In this document: in pieces, positions 24,293-32,383 of the stretch | Layout of the letters: every line of letters starts with the position of its first letter | Position numbering within the stretch: the stretch's first letter is position 1 | From: Fimivicinus intestinavium | Lineage (GTDB): Bacteria; Bacillota; Clostridia; Oscillospirales; Acutalibacteraceae | DNA length: 59,497 nucleotides | Direction of reading: 5' to 3' | NCBI GenBank assembly: GCA_018715765.1 | Contig: DVKY01000108.1 | Location: forward strand, 1-59,497 | Notes under the pieces: model-generated | Seen by the model: only the letters and a program-made list of their open reading frames with translations | Database searches by the model: none | What the model was told of the DNA's origin: nothing | Translations under genes and position numbers: made by a program

Positions 24293-26641
24293 TTGAGCGT
24301 GCAGATATTGTCTCTCAATGCCGGCCAGGTGCCTGCCTGCGCTGCCGCGCAGGAAAAAATCCTTGCGCTTTTGCCAGATAAAGAGGCGGAGCTTAAGCGG
24401 TGTGATACGGCAAAGCAGCTGTTTTATACTTTATCTGAAACATTAAAATCGGCGCAGACGATCCTGTTGCTTGTGGAGCCGGGCCGTTATCTCTACGCAA
24501 AGGAGCAGCTGATGCGGGCGATGGGGCTGTCTGCATCCCAAAGCCCGGAAATCCTTGCGGCGGCACAGCAGAAGGGCGTTTCTCTTCCGGATGGTGAACT
24601 CGCCCGCCATGCGGCCATACCGGATCAGGCGTCGGCCTTCCCAACGGAAGATGGGCTATTCTCCGGGTTTATGCTGACGGCCGGGAGGCAGACGATCCTT
24701 TTTCTCCCTTTGGATAATCGCCGGATCGACGGAATCTTGCAGGCGGAGGCAGGCGTATTCCTGGATCGCCTGCAGGGTGCGTGTGGGCAGCAGCCTGAGC
24801 CGGAAGAGGAAAATCACGCAGCCAGGGCGGAGAAGGCGCAGGGCCCGCTTGTGGAAGAAGAGGATCTTACAGAGCAGGAGCCCGTGCCAGAAAGCCGGAA
24901 AACCGCGCGTGAAGCTGCGGCGCTGGCGATTGAGGCGCTCAACGCCAGCGGCACGAGCGTTGCTTTTGCCGCAACGCCGACAGCGGAATTTTTGCAGGAG
25001 GCGTCGGAGGGGGTTCCTAACGCCGCCCAAAGGATCATTTACAGCAGTGCCTTTCATGAGCGCGGTGAGGAGCCTGCCAAGCAATACGCCGCAGAGCTTG
25101 CCAGGCAGGCGATGCTGGAGGCAGGGGCAACGTTTGGCGCTGCTCTGACCAATGTATACACCGTGAAACAGGAGGGAAGGGAGGAGACCTTTCTGCTCCT
25201 TGCGGTGGCAGATGAAAACGGCGCGCAGGTACGGCTGCTCTATGCGCAGCCGGAGGAGCATCCCGGCCTTTTGATTGACGACGGCGTTCGGGCGCTGTAT
25301 GAGATGGTTGGGCAGAGGGCCCGCGCCTACGGGAGGGAGCCGCTAGAAGAGCAGGAGCGCCCGGCGCATTGGAAAGCCTTTGCGGCGGTTTTAAGCGTAC
25401 TGCTGACATTGTCCGCTCTGCTCTGTCTGGGAACCGGCCTGTTCCTGCGCGGAGGTGAGGCTGGAGCACAGGAAGCGGTACTTTCCGCTGTGAATGCGGC
25501 TGCCGTCCAGCAGACCCAGCCGGAAACGCAACCCGATGCCGCCCAGGTGACCAGACAGGATAGCACAGTGCCGCAGGGTACGGTGCCTGTCCCGGACGGC
25601 ACAGCTCCTTCCACAGAGGAGCCGGCTGCTGAGGATCAAGCTCTGTTGGATGAGGTGGCCCAGGCGATGGAGGAGGAGCTCCAGGCAGGCGGGCGTGGGG
25701 AGACAGAGCAGGCTGCGGAAACGGAAAAGCCGGAGCGCCCCTCCGCCACTTCTCCTGACGGGACGCAGGAGGATGGCAACGGCGGCACAACCCAGGGTAC
25801 ACAGCCGCCGGAGACAACGACGCCGCCTGCTACGCAGCCAGCTTCCCCCAGCGGCATGAGTGGGAAATTTGTGTTCACAGTTTATGGCTATGGGCATGGC
25901 GTGGGGATGAGCCAGTTTGGCGCCAATGAATTCGCCAAAAGCGGATGGGACTATCAGAAAATCCTACTGCACTATTTCCCCGGCGTAACCATACAGGAAA
26001 AAGATAGCCGCTACCCCGCAACACTGGAGGTGGATGGCAAACAGGTCGATACCAAAGTGGTGCTCGCCCGTATCGTGGAAAAAGAGATGGGGGGCTCCTA
26101 TCAGCTGGAGGCCTTGAAGGCGCAGGCAGTGGCTGCCTATACCTATATCCTGCGGCAAAATCGTGTGACGGGCGTCGCAATTGGCAGCACATATTCCGCA
26201 CGAGCCATGCAGGCGGTGGAGGCAGTGCTCGGTGAATATATGACCTATAACGGCACGCCGATTTTGGCGACCTTCTTTGCCTGTTCCGCAGGCAAAACAG
26301 CGGACGTGCGCACTGTCTGGGGCGGGAGCGGTTATCCGTATTTGCAAGGCGGCTGCACGAGCCCGGGCGATAAAAACCATGCAAGCTATCAGACTACCTA
26401 TACCATCACCAGCGATGCGTTGGCTGCGCGTGTGAAGGACGCGTTGGGGATTACCCTGACAGGAGACCCCTCCAAATGGCTGAAAATCAAAGCGCACGAC
26501 ACGGCAGTAAGCAGTACGGTGGGTTATGTCTCCTCCATTCAGGTGGGCTCCAAAACGATCAGTGGGCAAGCCTTCCGGGCGGATGTGATGGGTTATGATA
26601 TCCGTTCCCATTGCTTTACGGTCACTTATATTCCGGATTAG
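24293..26641 (+). CDS. Membrane-anchored SpoIID/LytB-domain protein with permuted motif order
   Basis: About 780 residues in four parts: an N-terminal region of about 360 residues without recognisable domain, a membrane segment near 365-388 (AFAAVLSVLLTLSALLCLG), a Thr/Gln/Pro-rich linker to about 525, and a SpoIID/LytB peptidoglycan lytic domain. GHGVGMSQFGANEFA comes first (about 535) and the catalytic-Glu segment VEKEMGGSYQLEALKAQAVA follows (about 600). In SpoIID and LytB the order is the reverse. TTG at 24293 is preferred because GTG 24284 lies inside the AGAGG ribosome binding site. It is 60 bases after the sortases and probably remodels wall at the anchoring site. Confidence 0.8.
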   Translation: MSVQILSLNAGQVPACAAAQEKILALLPDKEAELKRCDTAKQLFYTLSETLKSAQTILLLVEPGRYLYAKEQLMRAMGLSASQSPEILAAAQQKGVSLPDGELARHAAIPDQASAFPTEDGLFSGFMLTAGRQTILFLPLDNRRIDGILQAEAGVFLDRLQGACGQQPEPEEENHAARAEKAQGPLVEEEDLTEQEPVPESRKTAREAAALAIEALNASGTSVAFAATPTAEFLQEASEGVPNAAQRIIYSSAFHERGEEPAKQYAAELARQAMLEAGATFGAALTNVYTVKQEGREETFLLLAVADENGAQVRLLYAQPEEHPGLLIDDGVRALYEMVGQRARAYGREPLEEQERPAHWKAFAAVLSVLLTLSALLCLGTGLFLRGGEAGAQEAVLSAVNAAAVQQTQPETQPDAAQVTRQDSTVPQGTVPVPDGTAPSTEEPAAEDQALLDEVAQAMEEELQAGGRGETEQAAETEKPERPSATSPDGTQEDGNGGTTQGTQPPETTTPPATQPASPSGMSGKFVFTVYGYGHGVGMSQFGANEFAKSGWDYQKILLHYFPGVTIQEKDSRYPATLEVDGKQVDTKVVLARIVEKEMGGSYQLEALKAQAVAAYTYILRQNRVTGVAIGSTYSARAMQAVEAVLGEYMTYNGTPILATFFACSAGKTADVRTVWGGSGYPYLQGGCTSPGDKNHASYQTTYTITSDALAARVKDALGITLTGDPSKWLKIKAHDTAVSSTVGYVSSIQVGSKTISGQAFRADVMGYDIRSHCFTVTYIPD

Positions 26642-26875
26642 GCAGCTTTTCATCATATGATATGCCACAATGGCAGAGAGAGCGCCCTGCACAGCCGCTG
26701 TGCAGGGCGCTGTTATTTTTTGCTGTGCCGGCGCATGAACGAAACAAAGCCTATTGCAGGGCATCCTTTCCTTTTTGCCCTGTTTTCTTTGTGATCTGAA
26801 AAACGGTTCTGTGGAGCATTTGCCGGCCTGTGGCCGTGCTGCGCAGGGGAACAACCATATCCCGCCCCCCTTATT

Positions 26876-28573
26876 TCATCCTATGCTGTCAATGAGCGCT
26901 TGCATTTGGGTGACGAGGGTGGAACCGGAACGCTTTCCCATAGAGACAACTTCTTCATTTACACCGGAGATGATGCTGCAAACGTCATTGTCAGGTAAAA
27001 TATAGCCAACCTGGTCGTTTGTCAGCCCAAATACCAGCATGCGCCTCTCTGGTACGCTCTGCGTCAGCGGAGCGAAGGGCCAGTCTTCCCCGCTCCATGA
27101 CTGGCTGGCCGAAAGGCAGCCGCCATAGATCAATTCCGGCGCTATTTCGCCTGGGATCAGCAGTACGCAAAGCGTATCCCCAAGCTCCAGATAGCCAATC
27201 TCCGTTACAACGCTGACGCCCTCTTCCGTTTTGACCGCCACATTGTTGACGGCCTGCCCTTTTGCTGCCAGCACAAGGATTTGGTTATCCACCGGAATGG
27301 TGATTTCACGGATACGCAGGTTAAGCAGGGGAGAGAGCTCTGTTTCCTCCGCCGTGTTGATACCACAGAGAATTTCACCCAGGCGGGCGCCATAGGCCTT
27401 TGCATTTTCCAACGCTGTATTTCCTTCCCTGTCGGTTGACTGCCGTTGCGCAGTGATGCCAAGCTCTGCCCCCTGGAAGAAAATGAAGTTTGCATCGGCT
27501 TTCTGGTTGACGGTTTGCTCCATATAGTATGGGAAATCGGAGCTGATCTCTGTGCTTTGGGTGCCAAAGGTGGTAGGGTGTATGGCGCTATTGACGATCC
27601 AGGTTTCCCGGCTGCCGTCCTCCGGGCAAAAGCGCAGGCGCGTCATATAGGGGTCGAACACCTCAGGCTCCCGTTTATCCCGCATATATGCCGACACGTC
27701 GGTCTGGGAGACATAGAGAGAGCCGGGTTCCATAGAAGCATAGGCCTGCCTGACTGCCTCTGCGGTGACCTGAAAGAGGTTTTCCATAAACGCAGTGTTT
27801 TTACCGTTATAGATAGGAAGATTCCATTGGTATTTGGTAATCAATGCATTTCCAATCAGCATGCGAAGCGGGTCTCCTCCGAGCCCCAACGTGTCGATAC
27901 AGCTGTGCTGATGAACAGCTGCGACGTTGATTGCGTCAATGCCGTTTTCCTGTGCAAAAGAGGCGAGCCTGGAGCGGATTTCCCGCACATCGGTCAAAGA
28001 AATCCCATAGCTGTCCAGTGTAACAAAGGCCTTCACCCCACGGCCGCTGCCATCGCTCAGGCAGATGACGCGCACTGCCTGATCATCCAGAATTTTGGTG
28101 ACTGGCTCTGCGGGGAAAGAAAAACCGCCCGCGTGGTAGTGCTTGCCATCCGTTTCGCCGCCGGTGAGAAGCGACGCTTTGGCATAGCCAAGGCTCCATT
28201 GAGCGCCCTCTGCCGGGGTATCCAGAAACGAGGCGTCTCCTGGGTAGAATTGTGTGGGCTGATATTCCGAGAGCTCCGGCCAGCCGACATCCGGCATAAA
28301 ATACAGGATGACCCGAAGTAGGAGATCCAGAATCAGATCGACATAATCACATAAAACGCGTTTGAGCATTTCGCCGCAATCCTCTACAGAGGCAGGCCAG
28401 TGCAAATGCTCAAGCGGCGCCAGCCACTTGGAGGAAGTATCTAACCCGCCGCCCGTACTGGTGGCGGCCGATGCTTCGACAGGAGCTGCTGCATGCAGGG
28501 CAGGGGCTCCCGCCGTGCATAGCAAAAGCACAGCCATCAAAATGGATAGCAGGCGCAGAAGCTTTTTTTTCAC
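26876..28573 (-). CDS. Secreted neutral ceramidase-like hydrolase
   Basis: A protein of about 565 residues with a signal peptide (KKKLLRLLSILMAVLLLCTAGAPALHA). The segment INVAAVHQHSCIDTLGLGG resembles the zinc/catalytic VAATHTHSGP region of neutral ceramidases. GYAKASLL near the start and a C-terminal FGLTNDQVGYILP segment also fit the ceramidase_alk fold. Neutral ceramidases release fatty acids from ceramides, but bacterial relatives may act on other lipids or amides. A GTG start at 28573 fits the AAAGGATGA ribosome binding site better than the ATG at 28582. It is transcribed alone. Confidence 0.55.
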   Translation of the reverse strand: MKKKLLRLLSILMAVLLLCTAGAPALHAAAPVEASAATSTGGGLDTSSKWLAPLEHLHWPASVEDCGEMLKRVLCDYVDLILDLLLRVILYFMPDVGWPELSEYQPTQFYPGDASFLDTPAEGAQWSLGYAKASLLTGGETDGKHYHAGGFSFPAEPVTKILDDQAVRVICLSDGSGRGVKAFVTLDSYGISLTDVREIRSRLASFAQENGIDAINVAAVHQHSCIDTLGLGGDPLRMLIGNALITKYQWNLPIYNGKNTAFMENLFQVTAEAVRQAYASMEPGSLYVSQTDVSAYMRDKREPEVFDPYMTRLRFCPEDGSRETWIVNSAIHPTTFGTQSTEISSDFPYYMEQTVNQKADANFIFFQGAELGITAQRQSTDREGNTALENAKAYGARLGEILCGINTAEETELSPLLNLRIREITIPVDNQILVLAAKGQAVNNVAVKTEEGVSVVTEIGYLELGDTLCVLLIPGEIAPELIYGGCLSASQSWSGEDWPFAPLTQSVPERRMLVFGLTNDQVGYILPDNDVCSIISGVNEEVVSMGKRSGSTLVTQMQALIDSIG

Positions 28574-28614
28574 GGCGATCATCCTTTCTAATTTGAATTT
28601 ATCAACTCAATATA

Positions 28615-28643
28615 ATTATATCACATGCAGAGGAAGGACACAA
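28615..28643 (-). promoter_or_regulatory. Promoter of the ceramidase-like gene
   Basis: Minus strand TTGTGT (28638-28643), 17-base spacer, TATAAT (28615-28620), about 40 bases ahead of the start codon. Confidence 0.72.
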
Positions 28644-28848
28644 TAGAAGATTGAAAGAAAAACGCTGGCAATGAGACGGAGGAGATCAGCTGCGCAGGGT
28701 AGCTTTGAGAGCCCAAAGGGATTCTTTGCATTGGAAATTGCCGCGGGCCGGTTCCCTTTCCGTTGCTTTTATGATATGCTTATCATGAAAGATATCCTGC
28801 GGGGAGGTTTTTTCTGCGGGATGGAGGAACGGCAGGAAAGAAGTGTGG

Positions 28849-29703
28849 ATGGGTTTGAAAAATTCGACGGTGATCGTCACAGTGATTTTATGCGCGGCCA
28901 TAGCAATTTTTTTGATTTTTATGCTATGGCAGTCGCACAGCGGCACACCGACGCTTCCGGATGATACGGAGGATGCCCAGTCAGAAATCTGGCAGGGGGA
29001 GGCGGATTGGGACGGGGGCAATGCAGACGGTAATGGTGCGGAGGCCGGTTCCGGCGGTGCGGCGGGAGGCGGATCCTCCGGCGGGCAGGCAGCGGGCAGT
29101 TCCGGTGGTGGCTCCGGTGCCGTAACGGTGGAACGGCGCCCCGTGGATCCAGAGGAGATTGCGCCCTTTGAGGGGCGGCAGGCGGAGCCCTATATGCGGA
29201 TTCTGGCGGGCGGAGCCTATACCTGGGATGTTGTGCTCTCCCAGAAGGTGGATGGGGAGGAGACGGAGATGCCCCTGACGCTGACGGCCTCCGGTAAGCG
29301 CCTGTGTATCCAGATGACTTATTCTGACCGCATCTCGATGTCTATACTCAGCGATGGAACGGCCACCTATGCAGTTCTGCCAATGCTGAAGGCGTATACA
29401 GATCTCCCGGATTCTATGGCCGGGGATTTTAAAAGCCTGAATCTTGATTTTTCTAAATTTGAGTATGTCAGCACTCTGGATGTTACGGAAGACGGGCAGG
29501 CGCTTGTTTGCGAACGGTATATGTCGGATACAGATCGGATTTACTTCTACTTTTCTGGTAATACGCTCGTCAAAATGGAACTGCGCGGCCCGGGGGGAAC
29601 GATGGAGCTCATGGTAAACAGTTTGACAGATCAGGTAGACGCCTCCCTGTTATCTCTGCCGGAAGGCTACAAGAAGCGGAATTTATCCTTTTTGTTCCGA
29701 TGA
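28849..29703 (+). CDS. Membrane-anchored extracytoplasmic protein of unknown function
   Basis: A protein of about 284 residues. One N-terminal membrane segment (VIVTVILCAAIAIFLIFML) is followed by a Gly/Ser-rich linker (roughly residues 50-95) and a soluble domain of about 190 residues rich in beta-type sequence (AYTWDVVLSQKVDGEETEMP, LTLTASGKRLCIQM). The soluble part resembles lipid- or polymer-binding lipoprotein domains in general character only; I do not recognise the family. A GTG two codons upstream (28843) is an alternative start. It is divergent from the ceramidase-like gene. Confidence 0.7.
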   Translation: MGLKNSTVIVTVILCAAIAIFLIFMLWQSHSGTPTLPDDTEDAQSEIWQGEADWDGGNADGNGAEAGSGGAAGGGSSGGQAAGSSGGGSGAVTVERRPVDPEEIAPFEGRQAEPYMRILAGGAYTWDVVLSQKVDGEETEMPLTLTASGKRLCIQMTYSDRISMSILSDGTATYAVLPMLKAYTDLPDSMAGDFKSLNLDFSKFEYVSTLDVTEDGQALVCERYMSDTDRIYFYFSGNTLVKMELRGPGGTMELMVNSLTDQVDASLLSLPEGYKKRNLSFLFR

Positions 29704-29708
29704 AAACA

Positions 29709-29976
29709 AATGTCAAACTTTAGATGTCAGATTTTAGAGGTGGAAGCCGGGGAGGCGGTTGCCTCCAAATAAAGTGCAGGCCCTGGGGAATGTTTCCTCA
29801 GGGCCTGCAGTAATCTGGATTGTAGACTTTAAAATGTGAGAACCGGGAGGCGCATGAACCGCTTCCGGGCGTTAGAACAGAAGCTTTTGCAGCAAATCGT
29901 TTTCAGTCGCTTCTCATGAGGCAGCGCCTGCGGGCTTTTTTGCCTGACGTCTGATATCTGGCATCTGAAGTCTGTT
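29709..29976. repeat. Heptamer-repeat element, locus A
   Basis: At 29949-29976 four tandem 7-mers are read forward: GTCTGAT, ATCTGGC, ATCTGAA, GTCTGTT. At 29709-29740 and again near 29817-29838 related 7-mers occur in reverse orientation (ATCTGAC and ATCTAAA on the minus strand). The facing arrays bracket the hairpin at 29783-29810. The last forward 7-mer runs into the proS stop codon. Confidence 0.7.
29783..29810. terminator. Strong hairpin downstream of the secreted protein gene
   Basis: CAGGCCCTGGGGAA and TTCCTCAGGGCCTG form a long stem with a tiny loop. There is no T-run, so it may be a terminator or the core of the surrounding repeat element. The rest of 29704-29974 carries 7-base-period repeats and no gene. 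Confidence 0.5.
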
Positions 29977-31411
29977 AATAGGCCTTGCCCCAGTAGAGCA
30001 TGTGTTTGGCGGGCTTGCCGCAGCAGATGCAGGTGTCGCTGATCTGCTCCTGTTCAAACGGGATGCAGCGGGAGGTGACGCCCGCCTCATCCTTCAGCTT
30101 TTCCTCACAGGCGAGATCCCCGCACCACATGGCTTTGAGGAAGCCGGGCCTGTTTTCCGCCGCATCCTTGAGCTCGTCAAGCGTTTTGACGCTGTAGGTC
30201 ATCTCCTCGCGGCGGGCAAGCGCCTTTGCATAGAGTCCGGCGCGCACAGCTTCCAGTTGTGCAGCAATAGCCTCCTCGAGGTTGTCGAGAGAAACGAAGG
30301 TCTTCTCCCGGTTATCACGCCGCACGAGCACACACTGGTTGTTGGCGATATCCTTCGGGCCGATCTCCAGGCGCAGCGGCACGCCCTTCATCTCGTACTC
30401 CGCAAATTTCCAGCCTGCGGAGTTGTCACTGCTGTCTACCTTAACGCGGAAGGCGCTTGAGAGGCGTTTTTGCAGCTCCATTGCCTTGTCGAGCACGCCT
30501 TCCTTGTGCATTGCAATGGGCAGGATGATTACTTGCACGGGCGCGACGGCGGGCGGCAGCACAAGGCCGTTATTGTCGCCGTGCGTCATGATAATTGCGC
30601 CGATAATGCGGCTGGACATTCCCCATGACGTCTGGTGCGGATACTGGAGCGTATTGTCGCGCCCTGTGAACTGGATGCCGAAAGCGCGGGCGAAGCCGTC
30701 GCCAAAATAGTGGCTGGTGCCGCTTTGAAGGGCCTTGCCGTCGTGCATAAGCGCCTCAATTGTGTAGGTGGCCTCCGCACCGGCAAACTTCTCCTTATCC
30801 GTCTTACGGCCCTTAACGACCGGAATCGCCAGGTCGTGTTCGCAGAAATCGGCGTAGACGTTTAGCATGCGCTCTGTCTCCTCCAGCGCTTCCGCAGCCG
30901 TCTCATGCATGGTGTGCCCCTCCTGCCAGAAGAACTCCATCGTGCGCAGGAACGGGCGGGTGGTTTTCTCCCACCGCACGACGGAACACCACTGATTATA
31001 AAGCTTGGGCAGATCGCGGTAGGAATGGATCACCTGCGCATAGTGATCGCAGAAGAGAGTCTCGCTCGTTGGGCGAACACAGAGCCTTTCCTGCAGCTGC
31101 TCCGCGCCGCCGTGCGTTACCCAGGCGACCTCCGGCGCAAAGCCTTCCACATGATCTTTTTCCTTCTGTAGCAGGCTCTCCGGGATAAAAAGGGGCATCA
31201 TCACATTTTCATGCCCGAGCGCCTTGAAGCGCCGGTCAAGGTTGTCGCGGATGTTTTCCCACAACGCCGTGCCATAGGGACGCACTACCATGCAGCCGCG
31301 CACACAGGAGTAGGAGGCGAGCTCCGCCTTTTTTACCACGTCCGTATACCACTTGGCGAAATCCTCTTCCATAGAGGTGATCTCTTCCACCATTTTTTTC
31401 TGCTCTGCCAT
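29975..31411 (-). CDS. proS: Prolyl-tRNA synthetase, archaeal/eukaryotic type
   Basis: A class II aminoacyl-tRNA synthetase of about 478 residues that charges tRNA-Pro. Motif 1/2/3 landmarks include YGTALWENI, the RPTSETLFCDHYAQ segment and SWGMSSRIIGAIIM. The short length, absence of the bacterial INS editing insertion and the C-terminal zinc-type domain ending CCGKPAKHMLYWGKAY place it in the archaeal/eukaryotic-like branch found in many Clostridia. The reading frame extends 50 codons upstream, but the ATG at 31411 gives the family start MAEQKKMVEEITSMEEDFAK and follows its own promoter. Confidence 0.96.
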   Translation of the reverse strand: MAEQKKMVEEITSMEEDFAKWYTDVVKKAELASYSCVRGCMVVRPYGTALWENIRDNLDRRFKALGHENVMMPLFIPESLLQKEKDHVEGFAPEVAWVTHGGAEQLQERLCVRPTSETLFCDHYAQVIHSYRDLPKLYNQWCSVVRWEKTTRPFLRTMEFFWQEGHTMHETAAEALEETERMLNVYADFCEHDLAIPVVKGRKTDKEKFAGAEATYTIEALMHDGKALQSGTSHYFGDGFARAFGIQFTGRDNTLQYPHQTSWGMSSRIIGAIIMTHGDNNGLVLPPAVAPVQVIILPIAMHKEGVLDKAMELQKRLSSAFRVKVDSSDNSAGWKFAEYEMKGVPLRLEIGPKDIANNQCVLVRRDNREKTFVSLDNLEEAIAAQLEAVRAGLYAKALARREEMTYSVKTLDELKDAAENRPGFLKAMWCGDLACEEKLKDEAGVTSRCIPFEQEQISDTCICCGKPAKHMLYWGKAY

Positions 31412-31463
31412 CTGCCTAAAACCGCCTTTCCGGGGGATTTTACTGGAATTGCTCATAAAAATT

Positions 31464-31492
31464 ATTATAGTAATCCCCGGCAAAATTTTCAA
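31464..31492 (-). promoter_or_regulatory. proS promoter
   Basis: Minus strand TTGAAA (31487-31492), 17-base spacer, TATAAT (31464-31469), 50 bases before the ATG. The short leader leaves no room for a T-box riboswitch downstream of it. Confidence 0.88.
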
Positions 31493-31544
31493 GCTTTTTT
31501 CGGAACGGGCGAAGGGCTCACAAGCGCACAATGTGATGCAATGC

Positions 31545-31622
31545 ATAAAAACCCCTGCCATGGCAGCGCGGGAACCCCTTATACCGGGGCGGTTCCAAGC
31601 TGCCGTTGTGGCAGGGGCAGTT
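31545..31622 (-). terminator. Large nested terminator between zinc-ribbon gene and proS
   Basis: On the minus strand CCCCTGCCA pairs with TGGCAGGGG followed by TTTTTA. Inside is a second stem, GGCAGC and GGAACC pairing with GGTTCC and GCTGCC. It is upstream of the proS promoter, so it most simply ends the zinc-ribbon transcript. Confidence 0.8.
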
Positions 31623-31679
31623 TATTGAGGGCTGCCGCTTCACGCTTCGGCGCCGGGCCTGTGCAGAGCGGGCTGTTCG

Positions 31680-32132
31680 TCAAACCAGCTGCGCCAGCTC
31701 CATCGCCAGGTTGTAGCCATAGTCATAGTATTCATAGCTATCGTAAATTGGGGGATCAGGAACCATTACAAAAAGAAAAACAGAGAGCACGATGAAAAGA
31801 ATGGTCAGCACGATACCGGTAATAACGCCAATTAAGGCCCATTTGCCGATTGCGTGCGCACAGAGGGGCTTTTGATCCTTCCAGATGAGGAACAGGATCA
31901 GCCCAACCAGGGGGAAGAAAAACGCCAATGCATTAAAACCGGCGCTTGGGCGATCCTCCTGCTGGGGATACGGGTGATAATAGGGCTGCTGACCGGACAT
32001 GTTGTGAAAGCCCTGCTGATATGGTTGCCCCTGATAAGGCTGGTTGCCTGGCGGCGGTGTAACGGGAGTGCCGCAATTAGAGCAAACAACAGCATTTTCT
32101 GCCAGAGCAGAGCCGCAATTTCTGCAATACAT
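31680..32132 (-). CDS. Zinc-ribbon membrane protein
   Basis: A protein of about 150 residues. The N-terminal zinc ribbon MYCRNCGSALAENAVVCSNC (CxxC-x-CxxC) is followed by a Pro/Gln/Tyr-rich linker and two hydrophobic segments (NALAFFFPLVGLILFLIW; ALIGVITGIVLTILFIVLSV), then a short Tyr-rich tail. This is the common zinc_ribbon_2/DUF4190-like layout of Firmicutes, and the function is unknown. The frame extends upstream, but the ATG at 32132 has an AGAGGTG ribosome binding site and the zinc ribbon directly after it. Confidence 0.88.
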   Translation of the reverse strand: MYCRNCGSALAENAVVCSNCGTPVTPPPGNQPYQGQPYQQGFHNMSGQQPYYHPYPQQEDRPSAGFNALAFFFPLVGLILFLIWKDQKPLCAHAIGKWALIGVITGIVLTILFIVLSVFLFVMVPDPPIYDSYEYYDYGYNLAMELAQLV

Positions 32133-32189
32133 TTTGATACACCTCTTTTCTTGATAAAAAACGCAGAGAACAAAGTTTGTTTTTTCGCT

Positions 32190-32218
32190 ATCATACCATA
32201 AAAAGAACGAAAATTCAA
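32190..32218 (-). promoter_or_regulatory. Promoter of the zinc-ribbon gene
   Basis: Minus strand TTGAAT (32213-32218), 17-base spacer, TATGAT (32190-32195). Confidence 0.65.
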
Positions 32219-32383
32219 TTTTTTTAAGATGTTTTTTACAGGAAAAGGCCGCCAATTTGGCATATCTGCGCAGAACAGCTTTAGATACCCGTTTTTTATC
32301 CTGTGTGTAAACCTGTCCCTTTTGGGAAAAATAGAGTGTAAATTTCCGGGCGAAGCAGACGCCTGGCAAAGGACGGGATTTAT

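Noticed and set aside
31545..31622. Possible T-box riboswitch before proS (GGAACCGC-like segment within a terminator)
   Set aside because: The structure lies upstream of a full consensus proS promoter and directly after the zinc-ribbon gene, and a stem I/specifier region cannot fit. It is better explained as a terminator.
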